In this document: one piece after another, positions 31,601-43,707 of the stretch | Position numbering within the stretch: position 1 is the first letter of the stretch | Layout of the letters: each line of letters starts with the position of its first letter | Assembly (NCBI GenBank): GCA_020137815.1 | Contig: CM035359.1 | Span: forward strand, 4,684,032-4,748,031 | Direction: 5' to 3' | DNA: 64,000 nt | Source of the DNA: Hormiphora californensis | Taxonomy: Eukaryota; Ctenophora; Tentaculata; Cydippida; Pleurobrachiidae | The notes under the pieces: generated by a model | Seen by the model: only the letters and a program-made list of their open reading frames with translations | Database searches by the model: none | What the model was told of the DNA's origin: nothing | Made by a program: the position numbers and the translations under genes

Positions 31601-34190
31601 GAATGAACACATGGTATCATCCAACGTGGCAGCAGCTCAAACCCCCCACCGAATTGACAGGTTTCCTAGTTCCTACCATCCAGGAATAACTAACTGTTCC
31701 AGATTATCCCAGTGGGTCCCACTGTTGAAGTGGGATAATATCCCACTTCAACATTTCTCACTCAATCATACTGTATGTTCAAGGTATGATGCCCCGGTTT
31801 TGGGTTTACGTGCAGTGTCGTGGTATATTGTTCACTTTCTAGTAGGGATCCCTTTTAGAAAGTGAACAATATACCAGAGGAGTACGTAAGTAAGTTTAGT
31901 GAATCCACTCTTAATAAACAAACAATCTTGAGATTCTTTTTGTGAACTCACTCAACTCACTTACGTACTCTTCTGGATGTTGCATGACACATGGTGCAAA
32001 TCATAGGTTATACCGATAAACAACGACAGCTTCCTACTGTTTCCTGGAGCCTAGTTTGCGCCCTGATTATTATTCGCCCAACCCTAGAGAAATGATGGAG
32101 TCGAGTTCCTTCTTAGATGGCCTCCAAATTGGAGAGAGAGAGGGAAAGAGAGGGAGAGAGAAGAAAGTTGAATGTAGGTATGAAAGGAAAGAGGAAAATG
32201 AGGTAAAACGCATATTGAATTTGCATTCAAATAACTTGGCACAGAAAGTTTTGCAGTTGCACAGGGAAGGAAACGTGACTCTAGCTCACTTAATTTTACA
32301 CACGTGCATCTAGACCACTCAAATGTGAGTTTTCTAAATCTCTCGTTTAAAAACCTGCATTTTGAAAGTTGCGTATAATTACGAAGGACTCTCTCATGTT
32401 TGTGGTGAAAACTGCAGGACTGATCACCCGCGCCAGGTGTCTATGTGTCACCAAATCACCCTGCGGGTTAAAAATGTTACAGGTGCGTAGTAGCTTTGTT
32501 TCCAACATTTTGGTGTAGGTATACTGCATTCAGTTCCCTACTTTAGCACATACTTAGCACTTCATAATTGCAGCTTCTAGTAAGTTATATAGTCTAGCAC
32601 TTTACAGCCCGTTACCAGTACCATTTTGGTGTAGGTACTGCATGCAGTTCCTTACTTTAGCACATACTTAGCACTTCATAATTGCAGCTTCTAGTAAGTT
32701 ATATAGTCTAGCACTTTACAGCCCGTTACCAGTGCTATAAGGAGTTCCGAGAAACTGCAATTCGTGGTACACACGTGGGATAGCGTCCATGTGTAGAGCC
32801 AGAGTTGTATAGTAGTAGGCCGTGAATTATAGCTGACAGCATGGTACATTTGGATATTGATATTGGATAGTTTGACTAAAGTGTAAGTGATATTTCGATT
32901 TACTGCAGGACTCTTTGGAGGAAAGCTATTCCACAGTAAAGTATAAAGGTGTATAACTATGCAGTAAATCAAGGCGAAATATAGCACTACACCCGCGACT
33001 ACCCGAGTATTGTGTGGCTCTGCTCACCGCATTTTATTGTGAGGTTCGGTAAATCAATCGAGCTCAGCTTGGTACAATTAATATACACGTCTAGATGCGT
33101 GTTCTGCACAGTTTTGATTTTAACCCTTTGAGCTGCCCGCAACCCGATTAATTACTATAATATAATCTTCATGTAATTGATTGACCAATGCCCCGTGAAA
33201 GAAGACTAAATCTGAGATGTAAAATGGATATGCATGTGTGCATGATGAGGGATCGTGACCTGATAGTGATAGATAGATAGGGATTTGTCACACAGCTCTA
33301 TAATATGATAATACAGTTTTCCGGTATACCGCGTACTACTGCACTTGCTTTTATCACAAATCACGAATCAGCTTTTCTTCGTTAAATCCTAATATTCCGA
33401 TCACCATTATTTTTATAATTGAGAGATTAAATCAAAACGCAATTGTTTGGTTGTCCAGCTTGATATGAGTCTCATGATGATATAATTCTGTTGTAATGAT
33501 ATGGACAATTGAGACTCTTTGGATTTCAGGATCAATAATTACGGTTAAATCAAAACTCTTTGAACACAATTTGAATACTCATGGCTATACACAATTCCCG
33601 AACTCCCTTGCTTCTTCTTCTCGTACTACCGTATTATGTTGCCCACACGGTATTATGTTCTCATGATAATAGCCTTCACACACGTTACATCTGTGTGACA
33701 TATTAATTACAATATAGTGCGTGAGAAATGTTAAACTGACGCTACATTAGCATCTTTCCACAGATATATCATATAATATTTTATCCTTTAGCGGTTTATA
33801 CTTTATATAGGAAAACGAGGCAGCCATTATCATATATTATGAAACCATTATCTCATTGACAATATAATTGGGCTTATCCCTTTTTCGATGTGTGTGTAAT
33901 TGTACATGTGCTCACTCTAGCTGAGCTGCAACATATGGTCTCCCGCGGCCTGCCTACTGCATGCCACCAATATAGGATCTTTGTGGCGTACTGCTTTACC
34001 ACCTAATCCAATCCTATAACGTTCTATAGACATACAGTATAACACATGTGTACCCTCTCTCTCTATTTATATTTGCCTCAGCTCCTCCTTCTCCTATAAG
34101 ACTCTCTGTATAAATTGTACCATGTGTGTCGATTGACGTCATAGCTCCATCTCTAGTCATCACACCTCGAGCAAGATTACAGTGGTTTTG
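31601..34190. other. Gene-free stretch with palindromes and a tandem duplication
   Basis: Inverted pairs at 31831-31875 (TATTGTTCACTTTCTA) and 31882-31972 (GAGTACGTAAGTAAGT against ACTCACTTACGTACTC). A two-copy tandem repeat (unit about 115 bp, ATTTTGGTGTAGGTA...AGCCCGTTACCAGT) lies at about 32507-32735. A GCGCCAGGTGTCTATGTGTC motif at 32427 recurs elsewhere. Short purine-rich frames near 32056-32313 are not convincing genes. Confidence 0.5.
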
Positions 34191-34198
34191 TTGAAGAC

Positions 34199-34250
34199 AA
34201 CAACCGACCGAATCAGGAAATACTGGTCCCTGATTTCAGTCGGTTTCTGG
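34199..34250. mobile_element. hAT-like MITE copy 3, internally deleted (52 bp)
   Basis: Both ends remain (AACAACCGACCGAATCAGG and CAGTCGGTTTCTGG) with the 8-bp duplication TTGAAGAC at 34191-34198 and 34251-34258. The middle with the GTCACGTGAC box is lost. A short palindrome TGGATCTCGAATGTTGAACA lies at about 34290-34325. Confidence 0.8.
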
Positions 34251-34604
34251 TTGAAGACAACATTTATTTAGTTGCGTCCATCTGGAATCTTGGATCTCGA
34301 ATGTTGAACATTCGAGATCCAAGAATGTTGGTGCATGATCTAACAAAGTCATATATTATGTCTAGGAAATTCTGTCTGTTTCTTGGAATTAAACATTATA
34401 CAAGGAATCAAACATATTATAGTTTAGGCTCATGATATTGCGTATAATATTCTATTCTCCATAATACAGTGGCATATCAGGATGTTTTGTTGTTTTGTTC
34501 AAACCCCGGGGCGCGGGGAGGGAGGGTCGAACAAGGCAAATGTTTTGAATTACTGGGCGTACCTGTTTTTCGAAAATGGCACACAGTTCGAACTGTACTG
34601 CGTG

Positions 34605-34795
34605 TCTCCTCTCCCTCTCCTTATAACTCCCTCTCCCTCTATCTTCCCCTCTCTCCCTCTATCCCTCTATCCCTCTCTCTCTCCATCTTCCCCTCTCTCC
34701 CTCTCTCCCTCTCTCCCTCTATCCCTCTATCCCTCTCTCTCCCTCTCCATCTATCTTCCCCTTTCTCTCTATCTTCCCCTTTCTCTCTCTAAGCT
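34605..34795. repeat. CT-rich imperfect microsatellite
   Basis: CTCTCCCTCTATCCCTCTAT-type higher-order CT repeats of about 190 bp. Open frames in two phases are artefacts. Confidence 0.85.
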
Positions 34796-35349
34796 AAGTT
34801 CATTTAGCACAGGTCTCTCGCTCAACCTATTCTCCTTCTGAAGATCTATGTTCTCCCAAGCCCACAGAGTTAGGACATAAACTTCTTTTGCCATTCTTTT
34901 TGTTTACCTTTCGCATTGCATTGAACAAACGTTTCATGTGTGAGTATAACAGCTGACATGAGTATGTCTGCGATATTTTGTGTTTATTCTTAAACCCTAA
35001 CCCTTCCATCTCTCGGAAACTTAATTGTTTCATCTCGCCAGTAGAAATATAAATTCTAAAAATGTGTGTCGATAGTCGACACTTTCTCAAGATGTTTTTG
35101 TTTAGGTCAATTACCGATTAAAACTTTATCTAATATCTAAATCTACATTGCGTAAATATAGAATCTTAAGAGACGCGTATTATATAGTGGTCATATATTA
35201 TGTAGCTTTCGGAACAGCTTTAATATACGTCATTTTGTCTCTCTAACTCCAGCTCTCTGTTTCTATAGAATCGTCCTGCCAAATGTGTGATGACATATAT
35301 CGTCAACTAGAAATGTTCCAACGTCGATATATCATGGAAACAAAACTCA

Positions 35350-36240
35350 TCTGCTGCTGTCTGAGCTGCTGCTGTCTGAGCTGCTGCTGTCTGAGCTGCT
35401 GCTGTCTGAGCTGCTGCTGTCTGAGCTGCTGCTGTCTGAGCTGCTGCTGTCTGAGCTGCTGCTGTCTGAGCTGCTGCTGTCTGAGCTGCTGCTGTCTGAG
35501 CTGCTGCTGTCTGAGCTGCTGCTGTCTGAGCTGCTGCTGTCTGAGCTGCTGCTGTCTGAGCTGCTGCTGTCTGAGCTGCTGCTGTCTGAGCTGCTGCTGT
35601 CTGAGCTGCTGTTGTCTGAGCTGCTGCTGTCTGAGCTGCTTTTGTCTGAGCTGCTGCTGTCTGAGCTGCTGCTGTCTGAGCTGCACTCCTGTCTGAGCTG
35701 CTGCTGTCTGAGCTGCTGCTGTCTGAGCTGCTGCTGTCTGAGCTGCTGCTGTCTGAGCTGCACTGCTGTCTGAGCTGCTGCTGTCTGAGCTGCTGCTGTC
35801 TGAGCTGCTGCTGTCTGAGCTGCTGCTGTCTGAGCTGCTGCTGTCTGAGCTGCTGCTGTCTGAGCTGCTGCTGTCTGAGCTGCTGCTGTCTGAGCTGCTG
35901 CTGTCTCATCTGCTGCTGTCTGAGCTGCTGCTGTCTGAGCTGCTGCTGTCTCATCTGCTGCTGTCTGAGCTGCTGCTGTCTGAGCTGCTGCTGTCTGAGC
36001 TGCTGCTGTCTGAGCTGCTGCTGTCTGAGCTGCTGCTGTCTGAGCTGCTGCTGTCTGAGCTACTCCTGTCTGAGCTGCTGCTGTCTGAGCTGCTGCTGTC
36101 TGAGCTGCTGCTGTCTGAGCTGCTGCTGTCTGAGCTGCTGCTGTCTGAGCTGCTGCTGTCTGAGCTGCTGCTGTCTGAGCTGCTGCTGTCTGAGCTGCTG
36201 CTGTCTGAGCTGCTGCTGTCTGAGCTGCTGCTGTCTGAGC
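35350..36240. repeat. 15-bp minisatellite, about 59 units
   Basis: Tandem CTGCTGCTGTCTGAG over about 890 bp, with rare variants (CTGTTGTCTGAG, CTTTTGTCTGAG, TACTCCTGTCTG, TCATCTGCTG) and a few units carrying a changed length (near 35685 and 35760). The unit is a multiple of three, so several frames stay open on both strands (for example a QTAAA pentapeptide frame). No flanking gene structure supports translation. Confidence 0.95.
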
Positions 36241-37317
36241 TTTTTTCTGAGATGCTATTCCGATGCCAAATAATATCGTACCTATATTATAGAAATGGTA
36301 TTTTCTAAGAGATTCGAAGATTAAGAAAAGACATTTTGCCACCTTTATAGTAAGAATAATAATTAGGGTTCCCAGATGTGCATATCGGATTGAAATTTAC
36401 CTTCTCATTGAGAAGGTATATTTCAACCCCATCTAGCCATTGAATGTGGTGAAAGATATTCTGAGACATTTCATGACGCACCGACACTGAGATTCCAATT
36501 CCAATAAATGGTCCAGATCCCAATTTCAAACCCGAGAGTTGATCTTTGACCCGTTTAGAGCGGATATTTAGATGACCATGAGGCCTCCAGACATTTTGTA
36601 CCAATTATCCGAGTTAGTGGCGTACTATAGTATACCATATATATGTTGTATGTAATGTTGTTTTGTGTTTAGCGTCTATTATTGTAGTTACCAAGGTCAT
36701 TAGCTATGAACAGTAAACACACAACTTGTACCCAACTGTTCAATACACCACTTAAAATGTTTTTGCTGCGTTTGTAAATTGTAATAGTATACATATATGT
36801 ATACTACCTAGTAAGTAGAACTACTAGAGAGAGAACTTACTACTTAGAAATAAGGGTCTTTTGATTTTACTTGTCAACAGATAGTTCATTTCAAATGCAT
36901 CCGCAATTTGTAACCTCACCGCCAGACTTGCAATTACTTGACACTTAGTTCAAGACGCTTTACTATACGAGCATTATGGTGATACCTCTAACGGTCTGTA
37001 TAGACTTGCCGGCTACGTGTTACATCATTCATTATCGCTTATATCATACATCTTTATACATGGTGTTGTCATAATTCCTGGGCAAGCAATACCCGCAGTT
37101 AGCATAACTATATCATCATATTGAGTTCCATTTCTCAATTTTTAGGTTGCCCCTATTATAACCGTTATAAGGAGATTGGAGAGCTATTCAGTTTGTGTGC
37201 TGTGTTACCCCGTTACTATAATTGTGACTCAACAAGTTACTATAGGTTACATCGATACATCGCTGTATACAATGTTTGCTTTAAAAGTGAAATAAGTTTA
37301 AACGAAGGCGCCATTTT

Positions 37318-37462
<145 letters not shown>

Positions 37463-38449
37463 TCTCTCCCATTCACTCTCTCTATTTTCTCCCTCCGATC
37501 TGTCCTTCATGAAACTATTTTTATCATCTTTCTAGCTCTCCTTTTTTTATTTGTATAAAGATTCGAAACTCTTCACCCATTATTAGTGTACTACGAAGAA
37601 TGAGTTTTTGCACTTTGAGATTTCTAAACATGAAACTGCCTATAACAATATTGCAATTATTGGCTTCATATTAGAGTTTGTACTCTTTTGGATCGATTAC
37701 CAACACCAATTTACTGGCCAAATTATAATATCTTGCTTAGAGCTTGAATCTTTGAATCTAATTCTAACAGTTTGCTATTGCATGACCAGTTTGATTCCTC
37801 AGAATTTAACGATTATATATAGTCACTTTTATTTCTTTATCATTTCTATCTTTAAGTAAACCTATATAATTTATGATTTTATCAATAATTGAGTGTCGAT
37901 TAGGCACGATTGTAGATTGTTTGAAAAAAAGTTGTTTCAATTTGTTAGTAATTTATTATTTTACCTGAACCATGTCACTCCAGCAAAAGTTACAAACATG
38001 AACTATTTAGATCGTATCATTTAATCGTTTGCAGTTTTGCGGTGAAAAATGAGAGAAATTATAGTTGGAGAGATAGATTATTAGAGGATGAGCGATAGCT
38101 GAAGAAATGGTGGAGAGAGAAAGATATAGAAATATGTAGAGGGAGTGAGCTAGCGGTTTTTGCAAATGAGTTACTACCACTTAGTGTGTTTCGTTTTTAG
38201 TTTTAAAAATACTGATAATCTTATGAACATTACTGAAACTTGTATCTCTATTTTAAAACCTTCATTTGAATTATTCATACTTTCTTTTTATTCTCCCGCA
38301 CGTAACACAGTGTCAGGCGACTCAAGGGTAGCTATACCATTACCTTGAGTCGCCTGACACTGTCTTACGTGCGGGAAAGTATTGAACAATTCAACCATTA
38401 CCACCTTTTCTCGCTTCGCGGGTTATCTAGGTACCCGCTCCCTTGAAAG

Positions 38450-38550
38450 CAAGGACATACTTGCCATGCTACGCAGTCTGTCTGTTCGGCACTTTAAGCT
38501 CGCGTAAGCTCACACCGGGCCTGTGAGAGCTGATAGGCAAGGAAAATGCC
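38450..38550. repeat. Dispersed repeat, inverted relative to 48530-48655
   Basis: GCCATGCTACGCAGTCTGTC, GGCACTTTAAGCTCGCG and GCTCACACCGGGCC occur here and, in inverse orientation and order, at 48530-48655. Confidence 0.75.
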
Positions 38551-39376
38551 AAGGACATACGTGCGCCACCCACTGCTCCCTGCTGGTGCTCGCGGTATTT
38601 TCCGTGAAACTAGAGACAACTAAATCTATAACGGAAAACAAACCAGTTGCAAATTGGTTCAATAGTTCGTTGCAGCCGGCTTTTCGAAAAAATCAACAAC
38701 GGAGCGGACACCTAGTTATCTTATATGTGAGCTAAGCTCGATAATATTCCCTGTGCGACTTCTATAAGAAATAAAAAGGAATGGCCATTGCTTGGAAAAT
38801 GGCATGAATACTATTATACTGGAGCTTTATTAAACATTTTGCCCAGCAATTATATATTTCCCTTTAATTAGTATCGTCATTCCCGCTGTAACTGCGGGTA
38901 TTACTGATAGATATAGCGAATATTGTGCCAATTTGGCAGTTGTACGTGGTTGTATGGCATAGATTCTTCAAAAACTTTCTGAGTTGCCCTTGCCCCGTTC
39001 GACCCTCTCGAGGGTTAGATCATAATTATGATCTTTAACCCTCCAGAGGGTTGTTAACAAGTTTCCCTTGATTATAGTGTCTCAGTGCAAATTCACCCCT
39101 GCATGTCTCATTGGGGAAAGCAGTCGTGCTTGAACCTCAGGTTCAGGCCACGGAGCTATTTTCCACTGAGATCTGAGATCTCAAGTTTCAGTGACGGCTA
39201 TTCCCTGGGTGCACCCATTGCCTCACCCATTGCCTCACCCATTGCCTCACCCATTGCCTCATTTTAAACAGCTCAGTTTTTATTGAAACCCCACTGATCT
39301 GGAATAATTTGTTAGTTATCTCCGGAGCGCGGTGAAACAAGTTATCTGCTGATGAATGATGAGTTATAACATATTA

Positions 39377-40338
39377 CAGTCGGACCCCGATTTACCGGGC
39401 CCCGATTTACCGGAACCCCGATTTACCGGGAGGATTTCTTTCCCCCGATTTTTTTTGGAAAATTTTCGAAGTTTGGCCAGTTGGTAAACTTGCATTTGCA
39501 GTTCGCTAGGTCTAATGGGGATCACGTATCGGTTCGTTTCGAACCGTCTAATTAGCGGCAGGACACGTGATAAGATGCACCGATTCGAAACACGATTCGA
39601 ACGTGGCTGGTATACCTTAGAAAAATTTCATAACTTTTTTTGCAAAATTTTACAGAATCATTGTCAATGCTTTGATCGATGCTCCCCGTAAATTTTCAGA
39701 GAAAAATTTATTTTGAAATTTTGATACTTCCTCACCCCGCTTAGGGTGCCCGGATTCGGCATGGTATCACGTTTCGGTTTGTTTCGAACCGTCCAATTAG
39801 CGGCAGGGCACGTGATAAGATGTACCGATTCGAAACACGATTCGAACGTGGCTGGTATACCTTAGAAAAGTTTCATAACTTTTTTTTGCAAAATTTTACA
39901 GAATCATTGTCAATGCTTTGATCGATGCTCCCCGTAAATTTTCAGAGAAAAAGTTATTTTGAAACTTTGATACTTCCTCACCCCGCTTAAGGTGCCCAGA
40001 TTCGGCATGGTATCACGTATCAGTTCGTTTCGAACCGTCTAATTAGTAGCAGGACATGCGATAAGATGCACCGATTCAGAACACGATTCGGACTTGGTCG
40101 GGGTGGTTTACCTTAGAAAAAGTTTTTACATTTTTTTTGAATTTTTTAAATTTTCTATTTCTAATGACAGAAGCAATGATCATATTGTCATCAATAAATG
40201 TATACTATACAGTTAGAGGTGTCTTGGACAAAAGTAGGATTTATGGGTCAAATATGCTCTACCCCGATATACCGGGCACCCCGATTTACCGGGCAAAATG
40301 GCTTCCCCCGAGGATCCCGGTAAATCGGGGTCCGACTG
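39377..40338. mobile_element. pogo/Tigger-like element, 962 bp, with internal tandem repeat
   Basis: CAGTCGGACCCCGATTTACC to GGTAAATCGGGGTCCGACTG, TA on both sides. Inside, a roughly 250-bp unit (ATCACGTATCGGTTCGTTTC, AACCGTCTAATTAGCGGC, CCGATTCGAAACACGATTCG, AGAATCATTGTCAATGCTTT) is repeated three times with increasing divergence. No transposase frame. Confidence 0.85.
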
Positions 40339-41377
40339 TAATTATAAATTAACATAATGACGTACTTGCAACCCACGTCAACTCAATTGCTTTGAACTGA
40401 ACTTGTTGCCTCTTCCTGCCTAGACACTTCTTATATAGCTTAGCATGAATCTTTATATTCTTTATATGTTTAATTTACTGTTCCAAATTAACCTTTGTAA
40501 AGCTGTCTAATCTAGACTGAGAGAAAGATAGAAATTAAAGAGAAAGATAGAAAGAGAGATAGAAAGAGAGATAGAAAGAGAGATAGAAAGAGAAAGATAG
40601 AAAGAGAGATAGAGAGGAAGATAGCTTATGTATACCACCTTTGTTCAGGTCATATGACCCTTCCACTAAGCCTTTAAAAGGATTTCATATATGTTTCTCT
40701 ATAGTCTTCCTTCCAAATTCCTAACCTCGATTTACCGGACAAAGGACTTTGTTGAGGTTTGAGTGCATACATTTTATTATTATTTTTTTCTTTCTCCTTT
40801 TCTCTCTTAGTACTTGGCAGGGGAATTGAAGGGCTAAGGTTTAATTAGCTAATTAAGTTGGCTCGTGCCCATTATAATTTATCCTCAAGATATCCCCCTG
40901 CTTCACAACACTATATCTTATTTTCTATCTCGTACATGGGTGTCTTTAACCGCAGCTCTGGGTTCTAATTTGGTCTAACTATTTGACGTCTAACCATGTC
41001 CCACAATACAAAATTAAAACGTCCACGTCAACTGTCATGGTAGACAGTAAAAACAGTTAGTTTTTGTGAATTGTTAGCAAAAGTATTCTCGCCTGTTATT
41101 TTCTATTAAATCGTTGAAATGCAAACCGGATTTCCGATCCAGACATCTGTTTCTTTATTCTGTTTCTGTGGTACACCCCCACACATATAATAATTGCACG
41201 TGTAATGCAATACTGAGTTGTAATTGTATCAATATATACCCGGATATCTCCTATTTTAGATACTGCAAGTTGTAATTTGTATCACTATATATACCCGGAT
41301 ATCTCCTATTTTAGATATTGATACAATCATATCATTTCCTACAACCTGTTCTGGATGATACATTTCTCCTTCCACTA

Positions 41378-41457
41378 CAGTCAGACCCCGATTTACCGGG
41401 CACCCCAATTTACATGGCAAAATTAAAACTGTATCCCGGTAAATCGGGGTCCGACTG
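41378..41457. mobile_element. Minimal pogo/Tigger-like MITE, 80 bp
   Basis: CAGTCAGACCCCGATTTACC at the left and CGGTAAATCGGGGTCCGACTG (21 bp read in part) at the right with TA targets; almost only the two TIRs remain. Confidence 0.85.
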
Positions 41458-41961
41458 TATTACTATTTGACACCTGTACATGATACGTATACATAATCAA
41501 CACATTCAACGTGTGTATGTAGATTAGTGATCAGGCATCGGTTTTCCGCTAATCTCCGATTTTCAATTGGCAAAATTCCAGCAAATGTATCGTCCAGGAA
41601 ATGTATTGTCTGCAGCAATTCTCCATTATATCACCACACCCATTGCTACATATTTTGTAGAATTTATGTCTTTATAATCACCGTATTTGATGACGTTAGA
41701 TAAATTTTATGTGATTTGAGTAAATTTTACACAAGCTAAGTACAAACCATAATAGTCGAACATTATCTTTGAATGTTGAGTGCATCCGTGTTTAGATTTA
41801 ACAGTAAATTGTAGTCGCGGACCATATGAAAAGAAATGTGTTAATTAAATGGTATTCACTATCCTTGCCTTGCTCGACACTTGTTCAGTGTTTTACCGCG
41901 ACCCGCTTTACAAATATAAAGGAGGGTTAGAAGATAAAAAAACACACTATCCATTGCCAAA

Positions 41962-43627
41962 ATGTTGCGAGAATTAGGAAAGCGTTTCTTGGTAATTGCA
42001 TCAGCTTGCAGTATGTGAATTCATTTCTATTTCCACCTTTTTTCTCTTTTTGTTTATGTACTAATATGTGTCTCTCTATCTATCTGTGCCTGTGTTCCAA
42101 ATTTCTATCTGTTTGGTGAGGAAGCCCATTATATTACGTAGTATTATAGCATATATCATAGGCTGCAAAACTGTAGAATGACACAAGCTGGCAGCTGAGA
42201 ACATGAGCCATACGTAATGAAATGCTGTAACCTGTAGAAAATTACTGCATCATGGGACACCTCGCGGCTTGCCCTAATAGTTTTAATGTGTTGAGCCCTA
42301 ATTTGCTTGTAATAGGTCGCATTGTTGCTCACAAGGGAGAATTAGGATGAAGGACAGCAAGCTCATCTGATACTTTCCTTAAGGAGGGTTAGAAGATACA
42401 CTTCTTGTCGTCTGTCAGTTACTTAAAACTTTACACGACAGTTTGTTAAAAGTTGAAGCTTCCTTCCACAAGTCTTCATACTCTTTTCTTTCTCTACTCT
42501 CTATATAACGCAGTGTTTTGTTTTTGCTTTAGAAAGCTCGGTTTTCTTCCGAGAGAGACACGCGGCGAGTAAATTTGACAGTTAACTCTTTATAACCACT
42601 AATTTGCCTTTAATTAATGAGATGTTTAGGAAATCTTTATCGGATCTATAGAACAGTAACTTCCTGAAATTTTTACAATTGCTTGCTATAGTAATCTGTG
42701 TATTGGCATATGGTACAATCGTTTTTTCAATCACTCTAGTACAGAATTGTAAATTGTAAAACTCGCAGCTCATTAATTTCGAAGAGGCAATTCAAAAGTC
42801 CTGATACCAATCCCCTGGCACGCAGTACGTATTAATCGGGACTGCTGCAGATGCCAATACCGTGACCAAGGGCCCGCCACGAAATACGAATGCCAATGGC
42901 TCACACATTTTGCTGCAAAATGTTGTCCTCTTTGTTACCGTATCTTATATACAGTTTACGATGTCTCAAGTCACACATATGCTTGTTGAGTTACTCAATT
43001 TCAACAAACATATGCCATAGAGTTTTGAACTCTCCCTTGTACATGTGTTGTAAGGAGCTATTATAATTGCTCACACGATCTCATGTGCCCGTTTGATAAC
43101 GTCACGACGTTGCTGGCTGATAAGATATCATTATCAATGTGTCATATCAAACTCTTTTTCTGGGAGTGTCCCGGGGAGTGTTGGGTTTGGGGGACTCTAT
43201 CGAACTGATAATCGTGACTTTCGTCAATACATGCGATGTGGTCATTGGTTATAGACACCATGATGTATGAGTGCCCGTGAGTCGAGGTATGAAACCCTTC
43301 CACTTACTTGTGCGTATGAGTTCGCTTTTCGTGATTTTAGCACTATATTTAGAGTCCGCTTACCCGTATGCTAGGAGGGCTTTGTAATATGATCTGTACC
43401 AAGTTTGGTCAACTCCCAATTGTTATACCGTGCAAGGCAAAATAACTTTGCGGCTTGGTAGTGTGTGTATAATGTTGGTGACATGACGTTATGTTCGTCA
43501 CATACATGCATGTGTACAACAAGAGACCACACCAAAAAACCTTATTATATAACGTGTCTGAAATCATCACGTGTTGCTGTTTTTTGGCAATTTTGTTTTT
43601 CTCTCTTCTATCTATAATATATATATT

Positions 43628-43707
<80 letters not shown>

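Noticed and set aside
35350-36240. CRISPR-like array
   Set aside because: Direct 15-bp repeat without spacers in a eukaryotic context; a minisatellite.
35303-36342. Frames of 127-331 codons (QTAAA, LRQQQ, CCCLS repeats)
   Set aside because: All come from the 15-bp minisatellite, open in several frames on both strands; no flanking gene evidence.
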